Positions 22,788 through 29,116 of a stretch of 29,116 nt of DNA are shown here, piece by piece (position 1 is the first letter of the stretch; each line of letters starts with the position of its first letter). The notes beneath the pieces were generated by a model, which saw nothing but the letters and a program-made list of their open reading frames with translations, made no database searches and had not been told where the DNA came from. Made by a program: the position numbers and the translations under genes. The stretch lies in NCBI GenBank assembly GCA_937915455.1, contig CALDNN010000043.1:1-29116 (forward strand). Direction: 5' to 3'. The stretch comes from Pelethousia sp002409725. GTDB lineage: Bacteria > Bacillota > Clostridia > Christensenellales > CAG-138.

Positions 22788-22826
22788 CCTTGCTCCTTTC
22801 TTTTGCCTGTTCCGGTCAGGCAGACC

Positions 22827-22858
22827 AAAAATAAGGGAAGGCCCCAAAGAGCCTTCCC
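22827..22858 (-). terminator. Early terminator in the leader of the virion operon
   Basis: GGGAAGGC and GCCTTCCC form a perfect 8-bp stem with an 8-base loop. On the minus strand it is followed by UUAUUUUU. It lies about 35-65 bases after the predicted start of transcription and before the first gene, so it would act as an attenuator. Confidence 0.65.
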
Positions 22859-22859
22859 G

Positions 22860-22889
22860 CCAAAGGAAGCCGCTTGCCCCTTCCTTTGG
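22860..22889 (-). promoter_or_regulatory. Leader hairpin upstream of the early terminator
   Basis: CCAAAGGAAG and CTTCCTTTGG form a perfect 10-bp stem with a 10-base loop. Its 5' strand AAGGAAGGGGC (minus strand) can also pair with the GGCCUUCCC of the following terminator, so the two hairpins may compete. Confidence 0.5.
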
Positions 22890-22898
22890 ATGCTATTA

Positions 22899-22907
22899 AT
22901 TATAACA
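22899..22907 (-). promoter_or_regulatory. Extended -10 promoter of the virion operon
   Basis: On the minus strand TGTTATAAT matches an extended -10 (TGnTATAAT). The -35 position 17 bases upstream reads TTTTAT and is poor. This looks like a host sigma-A promoter. Confidence 0.55.
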
Positions 22908-22989
22908 GAACGTATGTACGGATAAAAGGGCAGCTTTCAGGCATTCTTCGGGCAAAAAGGCGATAAACAAAAAATAAATCAAATTTCCA

Positions 22990-23018
22990 TTTACAAAAAC
23001 GGCCCCAGAGAATATAAT
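22990..23018 (+). promoter_or_regulatory. Promoter for the decarboxylase beta-subunit operon
   Basis: TTTACA at 22990-22995 and TATAAT at 23013-23018 are separated by exactly 17 bases. A leader of about 190 bases follows. It contains a GGTTA/TAACC hairpin near 23143-23157 but no riboswitch I can name. Confidence 0.7.
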
Positions 23019-23217
23019 AAATGCGATTCGGTGTTTTGCGATAGACAGGAGTTATGACCACCTTTGGCAGATTGCGAAAAGGTTCGCTTCTATTGAAAAA
23101 ATCTAAACCCGCATCGCTACGTTGACCCTTTTAGGAATGGTTATGCCATAACCCCAAGTTATAGCTAGCCTCATACCTATTTTCAAAACAAAAGAAAAAT
23201 AAAAGGAGGATTCGACG

Positions 23218-24342
23218 TTGCAGCTTTTAGTTGAGCTTTTCGGCAACATCGGCAATTTCACGCTGGAGCAGGGCGCAATGATCATCATCGGCGCGGCGCT
23301 GATCTGGTGTGCCATCAAAAAGGAGATGGAGCCTTCGCTGCTGCTGCCCATGGGTTTTGGAGCCATTCTGGTCAACCTGCCCATGGTGAATACCGAGGCC
23401 ATCGAGACCTTATTCGAAGCGGGCATCGCCACAGAGCTGTTCCCGCTGCTGCTGTTCATCGGCATCGGCGCGATGATCGACTTTGGCCCCCTGCTTTCCA
23501 ACCCCAAGATGATGCTTTTTGGCGCTGCGGCCCAGTTCGGCATCTTCTTCACCCTGGGCATGGCGACCCTATTTGGCTTCGAGCTTAAAGATGCGGCCAG
23601 CATCGCCATCATCGGCGCTGCGGACGGCCCCACCAGCATCTACGTGGCCAACTACTTCCATTCCAATTACCAAGGCCCCATCATGGTGGCGGCCTATAGC
23701 TACATGGCCCTGGTGCCCATTGTGCAGCCGCCGGTCATCCGTCTTTGCACCACCCGCAAGGAGCGCATGATCCGCATGCCTTATAGCCCCAGCGCCGTTT
23801 CCGGCACCACCCGCATCCTCTTCCCCATCTTCGTTACCCTCGTGGCGGGCACCATCGCCCCCAAGAGCGCAGAACTGATCGGCTTCCTCATGTTCGGCAA
23901 CCTGATCCGCGAATGCGGCGTGCTGGGCAGCCTTTCCACCAGCGCGCAGAACGAGCTGGCCAACCTCATCACCCTGATGCTGGGCCTTTCGGTTTCCTTC
24001 CGTATGAAGGCGGAGGCTTTCGTTACCGTGGAGACCCTGGCCATCCTGGCGCTGGGCCTGGTCGCCTTCGTGTTCGATACGGTGGGCGGCGTGATGTTCG
24101 CCAAGCTCCTCAACCTTTTCAGCAAGAACAAGATCAACCCCATGATCGGCGCGGCGGGCATTTCCGCCTTCCCCATGGCAAGCCGTGTGGTGCATAAGAT
24201 GGGCCGGGAAGAGGATCAAAGCAACTTCCTGCTCATGCATGCGGCGGGCGCCAACGTCAGCGGCCAGATCGCTTCCGTTATCGCGGGCGGCCTGGTCATC
24301 ACCCTGGTGGAGAATGCCCTGCATGCCGCCGGGCTTATGTAA
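23218..24342 (+). CDS. Sodium-pumping decarboxylase beta subunit (GcdB/OadB/MmdB family)
   Basis: The 374-residue polytopic membrane protein matches the beta subunit of biotin-dependent, Na+-translocating decarboxylases. Signatures include AIKKEMEPSLLLPMGFGAIL near 37-56, IGAMIDFGPLL, IIGAADGPTSIYVA near 131-144 (the conserved ion-pathway loop), SYMALVPIVQPPVIR and the C-terminal GANVSGQIASVIAGG. It couples decarboxylation of biotin-bound CO2 to Na+ export. The TTG at 23218 is taken as start because AAAAGGAGG precedes it by eight bases and the family N-terminus (LLVELFGNIGNFTLEQGAMIIIG) begins there. The substrate (glutaconyl-, methylmalonyl-CoA or oxaloacetate) depends on an alpha subunit that is not in this window. 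Confidence 0.92.
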   Translation: MQLLVELFGNIGNFTLEQGAMIIIGAALIWCAIKKEMEPSLLLPMGFGAILVNLPMVNTEAIETLFEAGIATELFPLLLFIGIGAMIDFGPLLSNPKMMLFGAAAQFGIFFTLGMATLFGFELKDAASIAIIGAADGPTSIYVANYFHSNYQGPIMVAAYSYMALVPIVQPPVIRLCTTRKERMIRMPYSPSAVSGTTRILFPIFVTLVAGTIAPKSAELIGFLMFGNLIRECGVLGSLSTSAQNELANLITLMLGLSVSFRMKAEAFVTVETLAILALGLVAFVFDTVGGVMFAKLLNLFSKNKINPMIGAAGISAFPMASRVVHKMGREEDQSNFLLMHAAGANVSGQIASVIAGGLVITLVENALHAAGLM

Positions 24343-24354
24343 AGGAGGATTGGC

Positions 24355-24513
24355 ATGAACAACTTCAATCTCGGCTTTAATCCCGCGGCCCTTTGGAATG
24401 TGCTGCCCATCCTGGGCAAAGGCCTCCTGGGCATCTTCGTGGTCATCTGCGCTATCTGGGGCTTCGTGGTTTTGCTCAACAAGCTTACAGCGCCCAAGAA
24501 AGAAAAAAACTAA
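24355..24513 (+). CDS. Small single-span subunit, OadG/gamma-like
   Basis: This 52-residue protein follows the beta subunit by 12 bases with AAAGGAGG before its ATG. It has a single hydrophobic span near residues 24-42 (LLGIFVVICAIWGFVVLL) and a short basic tail, NKLTAPKKEKN. Decarboxylase gamma or delta subunits are small proteins with one N-terminal membrane helix that hold the complex together, and they are typically encoded beside the beta subunit. Its assignment rests on size, topology and position; the usual Pro/Ala linker and C-terminal His motif of OadG are absent. Confidence 0.72.
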   Translation: MNNFNLGFNPAALWNVLPILGKGLLGIFVVICAIWGFVVLLNKLTAPKKEKN

Positions 24514-24525
24514 GCGTAAACAAAG

Positions 24526-24554
24526 CAGGCTCCGCAAACGCGGGGCCTGTTTTT
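24526..24554 (+). terminator. Terminator after the decarboxylase genes
   Basis: CAGGCTCCGC and GCGGGGCCTG pair over 10 bp (one G-U) with an AAAC tetraloop, and T5 follows. It separates the decarboxylase pair from the BlaI-like regulator. Confidence 0.85.
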
Positions 24555-24632
24555 ATGTATCTCGCCTTGACGCGGCAGGTTTGCCGTGATAAACTTGGTT
24601 TATTCAAACAAACCAACGAACGGAGGCGGGCC

Positions 24633-24995
24633 ATGGCGGATATCAAGCTATTTGAAGCGGAATATAAGCTGATGGAGATTATCTGGGAGCTGGAGCCGGT
24701 GAATTCTACCCAGCTCTCTAAGGTGTGCGAGGAGCGCCTGGGCTGGAAGAAATCCACTTCCTATAACATGCTGCGCAAGCTGGCGGATAAGGGCGCGGTG
24801 GAAAACAAAGAGGCTGTGGTTACAGCCCTGCTCAAGCGAGAGGATGCTTTGCGGGCGGAAAGCGAGGCTCTAATGGAGCGGGCCTTCGCGGGCAGCGTGC
24901 CGCTGTTCGTGGCCACGCTTTTGGGCGGGCGCAAGCTCACGGCCAAAGAAGCGGAAGAGCTTAAAGAGTTGATCGAGGAGGCGGCAAAGCCATGA
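24633..24995 (+). CDS. BlaI/MecI-family transcriptional repressor
   Basis: The ATG at 24633 follows a CGGAGG site and gives 120 residues, the usual BlaI length. In-frame sequence further upstream crosses the terminator and is not coding. The winged helix is visible: LFEAEYKLMEIIWELEPVNSTQLSKVCEERLGWKKSTSYNMLRKLADKGAVEN (residues 6-58), with the WKKSTSYNMLRKL recognition helix. A C-terminal dimerisation segment contains AFAGSVPLFVATLLGGRKL. BlaI repressors bind as dimers and are released after cleavage triggered by the partner BlaR-type protease. The gene overlaps the M56 peptidase gene by ATGA, the standard pairing. It probably controls its own operon. Confidence 0.88.
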   Translation: MADIKLFEAEYKLMEIIWELEPVNSTQLSKVCEERLGWKKSTSYNMLRKLADKGAVENKEAVVTALLKREDALRAESEALMERAFAGSVPLFVATLLGGRKLTAKEAEELKELIEEAAKP

Positions 24996-26647
24996 CGGAC
25001 GGCGCTTTTATCACCCTCCTGAATATGTCCCTCACGGCGGGCTATGTGGTATTGGCCCTGGCGCTCCTGCGCCTGCTCTTGCGCCGCGCGCCCAGGCGGC
25101 TGCTTTATGTGCTCTGGCTGCTGCCCCTTTTCCGGCTGATCTGTCCGGTGAGCGTGGAGAGCATGCTTAGCCTGTTGCCCAGTGCCCGGCCCATCCCGCT
25201 GGACTTGCCATACCAGGCCGTTCCGGCCATCCATAGCGGCATCCCGGCCCTCAATGCCGTGGTCAACCCCGCGCTGGCCCAATCCGCACCCCATGCGGCG
25301 GCCAGCGCCAACCCGCTGCAAATCTGGCTTTTTGCTGGGAAGGCCGTTTGGATGATCGGCCTCACCGCTTTGCTGTGCTATGCTATCGTCACGTATACCC
25401 GCCTGGCCTACAGCCTGCGCTATGCCACCTGTGAGGGGGATATCTGGCGCAGTGAGGTCGTGGCTACCCCCATGGTGCTGGGGCTTCTGCGGCCTCGCAT
25501 CTATCTGCCCCTGCAAGCGGCGGGCGAAGGGTATATCCTGGCGCATGAACAGGCGCATATCACCCGGGGGGATCATATCGTCAAGCCGCTGGCCTTTGTG
25601 GTGCTGTGTGTGCATTGGTTCAATCCGCTGGTATGGTTGGCCTATGGGCTGATGGTCAAGGATATGGAGGGCGCGTGTGATGAGCGGGTGCTGCGGCGGG
25701 CCTCCCCGGCGGAGCGCGGCGAATATGCTGCCTGCCTGCTGGATATGGGTACGCGCCGCAGTGGCCTGGCCGTGCCGCTAGCCTTTGGCGAAAGCGATAC
25801 CGCCGGACGCATCAAGCGCATTCTCAACTATAAAAAGCCCGCTTTCTGGCTAGTCGCGGCCTTGATCGTCATCGCTGTTGCTCTATGCGTAACGCTGCTC
25901 TCCAACCCCGTAGGTACGCAGGTAATGCCGGAACCTGATATGGCCATCATCGGCGGGGCGGATGGCCCCACGTCCATTCTCATAAGCGGGGCGGACGGCG
26001 CTGACGCTGCGCAGGCGATCTTGGGCGAGCTCGCGAACAGCCTCACCATAAGCGGTGAGTTGACCATTTGCGGCCCGGATTTGAGCCTTTTCACTTTTAT
26101 CGCGCTGGCGGATGAAAACCCCACCTATACCGTAGGCGTAGCGAACGCAGCACAAAAGCTAGCCCAGTTGCCGGCGTATCCCTATATGTTGCTTTCCAGC
26201 CTCTCCCAAATCGAAGTGCTGGTACAGGATCCGGCGATAGAGGAAATTTGCCTTTCCCATACCCTGCTTGGCGAAGACGGCAAGACACTTTATCACAAGC
26301 CGGATGGTTCGGCCCTGGATGAAGAAGCAACCTTCGATGTGTTTGTCGAAGAGGGCGCGGCGGATACACGCTATACCTACACCCTCCAGCCCTCGGCTCT
26401 GGTGGCCCTTTCCTCCCAGATCCAGCCCTATCCGGAGGGGGCCCTGCGCTGCTTCAGCCTGCGCTACCGCATCGGTGAGCAGTGGCAGGAATGCTGCTTC
26501 GTTTTGCGCACGGATGAGGGCATGTACGGTCCCGGAGAGGTGCAGGCCAAGGCAGGGGAGGGCGGCGCGCCCGTTAGCACCCCTGCAGACGGGGAAGAGC
26601 GCTATGCGCGGATGCGGCACACGCCCGCGCCCACGCCGGTGAATTAG
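24992..26647 (+). CDS. M56 family (BlaR1-like) membrane metallopeptidase with a non-PBP sensor region
   Basis: The 551-residue protein has the BlaR1/MecR1 layout at its N-terminus: two membrane helices near 10-52, a third near 118-136, the zinc motif HEQAH at 185-189 with the downstream ACDERVLRR, and HWFNPLVWLAYGL. A further helix near 287-306 (FWLVAALIVIAVALCVTLL) leads outside. The remaining 245 residues do not resemble the penicillin-binding domain of BlaR1, so the signal is not obviously a beta-lactam. Just after this helix comes AIIGGADGPTSI (318-329), a near copy of the conserved loop of the decarboxylase beta subunit encoded two genes upstream. It should cleave the partner BlaI-like repressor upon sensing its signal. 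It is the last gene before a bidirectional terminator. Confidence 0.88.
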   Translation: MTDGAFITLLNMSLTAGYVVLALALLRLLLRRAPRRLLYVLWLLPLFRLICPVSVESMLSLLPSARPIPLDLPYQAVPAIHSGIPALNAVVNPALAQSAPHAAASANPLQIWLFAGKAVWMIGLTALLCYAIVTYTRLAYSLRYATCEGDIWRSEVVATPMVLGLLRPRIYLPLQAAGEGYILAHEQAHITRGDHIVKPLAFVVLCVHWFNPLVWLAYGLMVKDMEGACDERVLRRASPAERGEYAACLLDMGTRRSGLAVPLAFGESDTAGRIKRILNYKKPAFWLVAALIVIAVALCVTLLSNPVGTQVMPEPDMAIIGGADGPTSILISGADGADAAQAILGELANSLTISGELTICGPDLSLFTFIALADENPTYTVGVANAAQKLAQLPAYPYMLLSSLSQIEVLVQDPAIEEICLSHTLLGEDGKTLYHKPDGSALDEEATFDVFVEEGAADTRYTYTLQPSALVALSSQIQPYPEGALRCFSLRYRIGEQWQECCFVLRTDEGMYGPGEVQAKAGEGGAPVSTPADGEERYARMRHTPAPTPVN

Positions 26648-26671
26648 GAATAAGGGATTACCCTACATAAA

Positions 26672-26697
26672 ACGGCCCGGCAATTGCGCCGGGCCGT
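26672..26697. terminator. Bidirectional terminator between convergent genes
   Basis: ACGGCCCGGC and GCCGGGCCGT form a 10-bp stem with a six-base loop. It is preceded by AAA and followed by GTTT, so it can serve both the plus M56 gene and the minus amidohydrolase gene. Confidence 0.75.
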
Positions 26698-26714
26698 GTT
26701 TCGCCGCCGGGGAT

Positions 26715-28070
26715 TTACATCCCCAAATACTGCAAGACTTTTTCATTCGCCTTGTTGCTCAGCTTTTCCTCGTCCAGCCGGGCCAGGCGCCCCTCCCGCA
26801 CAGTCACGCGGCCCTGCACGATGGCGGTATCCACGGCGCCCTTAAGGCCCACGGTGCAAAGTACGCTCTTAGGGTCGAGGCAAGCGCCGGTGAGCTCCAG
26901 ACGACGGCTGTCGATGAGGAAAAGGTCGGCGCACTTTCCTGGGGAAAGCTGGCCGATATCGGCACGGCCCAGGAGGGAAGCGCTGCCCCGGGTGGCCATT
27001 TTGAGGATGTCGTAGCCGGAGGGCGCAGCATCGCCGCTGGTGAGGCGGTGCAACAGGAAGCAAACCCGCATCTCCTCGAGCAGGTTGCTGCCATCGTTGC
27101 TCGCGCTGCCGTCTACGGCAAGGCCCAGAGGCACGCCCAGGCGGAGCATCTCAGGCACCTTGGCCACGCCGCTCGAAAGCTTCATGTTGGAAATGGGGCA
27201 GTGGGCAACGCCCGTGCCGGTGCGGGCCAGTTCGGCCAGCTCTTCGCTGTTGAAATGGATGCCGTGGGCATACCATACGTCCGGCCCAGTCCAGCCCAGG
27301 GTCTCCATATAGGCATAGGGCCGCATGCCGAAGCGCTCCATGGTATAGGTTTCCTCGTCCTTTGTCTCACAAAGGTGGGTGTGCAGGCGCACGCCGTATT
27401 GGCGGGCCAGCAGGGCGCTCTGGCGCAGCAGCTCGGCACTCACGGAAAAGGGCGAGCAGGGCGCGAGCACGATGCCGTGCATGGCCCCGGGCGCATCATC
27501 CTTCCAGGCTTCGATCAGCCGCTGGCTGTCCTTCAGGATCTCGTCTACGGTCTGCACCACGCTGTCCGGCGGCAGTCCGCCATCTTTTTTGGATAAATCC
27601 ATGCTGCCACGGCTGGCGATCATCCGCACGCCCAGCTCATCCGCTGCGGCGAATTGGGCCGCGATCAAATCGCCCGCGCTCCGGGGGAATACATAATGAT
27701 GGTCGAAGCAGGTGGTGCAGCCGTTCTTCATTAGCTCGCCAAGGCCCACCAGGGAGGAAAGACGCACGGCATCTTCATCCAGCCCCTTCCAGATTTCATA
27801 GAGGGTTCGCAGCCAGTCGAACAGCTCCATGTTCTGCACCTCTGGCAGGTTGCGGGAAAAGACTTGATACAGGTGGTGGTGCGTATTCACCAGCCCGGGG
27901 TAGCAGAGCATGTGGCTCCCGTCGATTACCTCGTCGGCCTCTTGGAGGAGGCCCGGTCCGATGGCCTCGATGAAGCCGCCCCGGCAAAAGATGTCGGCGT
28001 TTTCGTAAACACGATCCCCATTGTCACAGGAGACGATGGAGCGGCAGTTGCGTATGAGCAGGGTGGGCAT
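26715..28070 (-). CDS. 8-oxoguanine deaminase-like amidohydrolase
   Basis: The ATG at 28070 is chosen because AAAAGGAGG lies upstream with 9-base spacing and the family start MPTLLIRNCRSIVS follows; the in-frame sequence before it lies in the riboswitch leader. The 451-residue protein has GLVNTHHHLYQVFSR (His64-66), GCTTCFDHHYVFP near 118-129, ASRGSMDLSKKDGGLPPDSVV near 152-172, HTHLCET (His230, His232, Glu235), AHGIHF (His269) and VDGSASNDGSNL (Asp320). The HHYVFP, GSMDLSKKDGGLPPDS and DGSASND segments are those I associate with 8-oxoguanine deaminases and the related AtzB/SsnA-type enzymes. The likely reaction is 8-oxoguanine to urate and ammonia; other aminopurines are possible. A purine riboswitch with a terminator controls it. 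Confidence 0.82.
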   Translation of the reverse strand: MPTLLIRNCRSIVSCDNGDRVYENADIFCRGGFIEAIGPGLLQEADEVIDGSHMLCYPGLVNTHHHLYQVFSRNLPEVQNMELFDWLRTLYEIWKGLDEDAVRLSSLVGLGELMKNGCTTCFDHHYVFPRSAGDLIAAQFAAADELGVRMIASRGSMDLSKKDGGLPPDSVVQTVDEILKDSQRLIEAWKDDAPGAMHGIVLAPCSPFSVSAELLRQSALLARQYGVRLHTHLCETKDEETYTMERFGMRPYAYMETLGWTGPDVWYAHGIHFNSEELAELARTGTGVAHCPISNMKLSSGVAKVPEMLRLGVPLGLAVDGSASNDGSNLLEEMRVCFLLHRLTSGDAAPSGYDILKMATRGSASLLGRADIGQLSPGKCADLFLIDSRRLELTGACLDPKSVLCTVGLKGAVDTAIVQGRVTVREGRLARLDEEKLSNKANEKVLQYLGM

Positions 28071-28092
28071 GGATACGAACCTCCTTTTAAAC

Positions 28093-28115
28093 AAAAAGAG
28101 CACCTTGCGATGCTC
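28093..28115 (-). terminator. Riboswitch-controlled terminator before the 8-oxoguanine deaminase-like gene
   Basis: On the minus strand GAGCAUC and GGUGCUC form a 7-bp stem with a GCAA tetraloop, and a U5 tract follows (28093-28097). The first bases GA overlap the 3' strand of riboswitch P1. Confidence 0.85.
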
Positions 28116-28175
28116 ATAGTGGGGCCGGTGGCGGCCCTGTAGAAACTCCCGCGCCATCTTCGCGGAATTATATGA
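28114..28175 (-). promoter_or_regulatory. Purine riboswitch aptamer, 8-oxoguanine deaminase-like gene leader
   Basis: On the minus strand P1 is UCAUA/UAUGA and J1/2 is UAA. P2 is UUCCGCG/CGCGGGA with an AAGAUGG loop, and J2/3 is GUUUCUAC. P3 is GGGCCG/CGGCCC flanked by an A-C mismatch, L3 is only CCAC, and J3/1 reads AC. Bases equivalent to U22, U47, U51 and C74 are canonical for guanine-type aptamers. The loop-loop G and C pairs are kept although L3 is 4 bases rather than 7. The overlap of P1 with the terminator predicts an ON switch, as at 9037-9101. Confidence 0.88.
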
Positions 28176-28188
28176 TGCTTACGGATTC

Positions 28189-28217
28189 AGTATAGCACAG
28201 GCAGCGGGACCGTTCAA
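28189..28217 (-). promoter_or_regulatory. Promoter for the second riboswitch transcript
   Basis: On the minus strand TTGAAC (28212-28217) and TATACT (28189-28194) are 17 bases apart, a strong sigma-A type match. Transcription would begin a few bases before the aptamer. Confidence 0.7.
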
Positions 28218-28228
28218 GGCCGTTTCGC

Positions 28229-29116
28229 TTACCAGGGGCGCCTGCCGCAGACGAAATGTTTCTTCCAATAGCTGGTGGAGAAGGAACGGCGCACCACCTT
28301 GCCGTTGGCGCTCGAGGCGTCAACCATCATGCCGCTGGAGATCACGATGCCCACATGGCCCACCTTGGAAAAGCCGTTGTTGTAGAAGAAGATCAGATCG
28401 CCTTTTTTCAGCTTGCTCATGCTGCTGATCTTTTCCCAATCGCTCACCTGCGAATAGCCGGCCGCGGTGAGGCGGCGGCGGTTGCTGCCCGCCTGTTTGA
28501 GGCAATAATAAACCAGGCCACTGCAATCGAACTTGCCGGGGCCGGTCGCGCCCAGCACATAGGGATCACCCAGTTGGTCCTTGGCCATTTCGATCATCTT
28601 GGAGATATTGGCCTTGCTGCGGGCTTCGTGGGCCTTGCTGGCGCTCTCTTTGGCATTGGGGGAGTAGAGCAGGTCGTACGTGTAGACGCCGGCCAGGCCA
28701 TCCGCGCTCAGGCCGTTGCGGCTCTGGAATTCCTTGATGGCGGTAATGGTCTTTTCACCATAATAGCCGGTCGTCTCTTTCATGTAGCCCATATCCCTAA
28801 GCTGCACCTGCATGCTGGTGATATCATCGCCCTCCATGCCTTCCTTGGCTACATACTTAGGGGCGTTTTCGCTGTAAATTAAAGATAGGGTCTGCTCCCC
28901 GGCCACGCCGTCCTGGTCGAGCTGCAGGCCCAGGTCTTCGGTAAAGTTCACCTGCCGCTGGAAAAGGCTCACAGCCGCCTTGGTGGCGGGGCCGTAAAGC
29001 TGGGTAGGCTCGTCCAGCTCCAAAAAGCCCAGATCCATCAGCCGCTCTTGCAATTGCTGCACCGACTCACCCTCCGTGCCCTTGCGCAGGGTGGGATCGG
29101 GCGTGGGCGTGGGGGT
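28229..29116 (-). CDS. Secreted NlpC/P60 peptidoglycan hydrolase with peptidoglycan-binding repeats, 5' end missing
   Basis: The frame is open to the right edge, so the signal peptide and N-terminal part are outside the window; 295 residues are visible. They begin with a Thr-Pro linker (TPTPTPDPT). Two PG_binding_1 repeats follow, LRKGTEGESVQQLQERLMDLGFL...YGPATKAAVSLFQ and DDITSMQVQLRDMGYM...YGEKTITAIKEFQ. The C-terminal NlpC/P60 domain has DPYVLGATGPGKFDCSGLVYYCLKQAG (catalytic Cys) and KVGHVGIVIS (catalytic His). Such enzymes cut the stem peptide, usually the D-Glu/diaminopimelate bond, during growth or separation. The short distance to the riboswitch promoter means it ends before that promoter and is a separate transcript. 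Internal start codons near 29062 fall inside the first repeat and are not real starts. Confidence 0.92.
   Translation of the reverse strand, partial: TPTPTPDPTLRKGTEGESVQQLQERLMDLGFLELDEPTQLYGPATKAAVSLFQRQVNFTEDLGLQLDQDGVAGEQTLSLIYSENAPKYVAKEGMEGDDITSMQVQLRDMGYMKETTGYYGEKTITAIKEFQSRNGLSADGLAGVYTYDLLYSPNAKESASKAHEARSKANISKMIEMAKDQLGDPYVLGATGPGKFDCSGLVYYCLKQAGSNRRRLTAAGYSQVSDWEKISSMSKLKKGDLIFFYNNGFSKVGHVGIVISSGMMVDASSANGKVVRRSFSTSYWKKHFVCGRRPW

Noticed and set aside
23569..24537. Minus-strand open frame of 322 residues opposite the decarboxylase beta subunit
   Set aside because: His/Glu/Asp-rich antisense translation crossing the terminator at 24526; not a real gene.

Overview
The window reads as chromosome of a GC-rich member of the Clostridia, probably an anaerobic gut-type fermenter. 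The evidence is Gram-positive style ribosome binding sites (AGGAGG), purine riboswitches, a BlaI/M56 pair, a sodium-pump decarboxylase beta subunit, an anaerobic purine-degradation gene set and an NlpC/P60 cell-wall hydrolase. Species-level assignment is not possible from what I can see.

Layout. (1) 1-5363, plus strand: the end of a Cof-type HAD phosphatase, an aldo/keto reductase, a YyaL-type thioredoxin-domain protein translationally coupled to a FAD oxidoreductase with a Rieske domain, and an AT-rich small membrane-anchored protein. (2) 5514-14777, purine catabolism in two divergent arms. The minus arm encodes a hydantoinase/dihydropyrimidinase, a MocA-like cytidylyltransferase and guanine deaminase. 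The plus arm encodes adenine deaminase and three-subunit xanthine dehydrogenase. A purine riboswitch precedes the minus arm. (3) 15078-22787, minus strand: a compact ten-gene virion module. It has a scaffold-like protein, an N4-gp56 type capsid protein, small head proteins, a nozzle-like beta-propeller, a peptidoglycan-binding virion protein, a BppU-like protein, fibre proteins and a collagen-like protein. I found no terminase, portal, integrase or lysis gene, and ordinary host genes adjoin both sides. (4) 23218-26647, plus strand: decarboxylase beta subunit with a 52-residue gamma-like subunit, then a BlaI-like repressor overlapping an M56 metallopeptidase. (5) 26715-29116, minus strand: an 8-oxoguanine-deaminase-like amidohydrolase behind a second purine riboswitch, and the 3' part of a secreted peptidoglycan hydrolase.

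How it fits together. Adenine, guanine and probably 8-oxoguanine deaminases feed hypoxanthine, xanthine and urate-level purines into xanthine dehydrogenase, which needs the Mo cofactor nucleotide made by the MocA-like enzyme. The hydantoinase could act on a ring-opened product. In both riboswitches the 3' strand of P1 overlaps the 5' strand of a terminator, so ligand binding should relieve termination (ON switches), as expected for catabolic genes. Both also have unusually short L3 loops.

The most unusual items are the orphan virion module with its early-terminator leader, the paired ON-type purine riboswitches with short L3, a two-copy family of nested-palindrome elements (14829-15014 and about 20775-21017), and an almost identical 12-residue motif (AIIGxADGPTSI) shared by the decarboxylase beta subunit and the neighbouring M56 peptidase.
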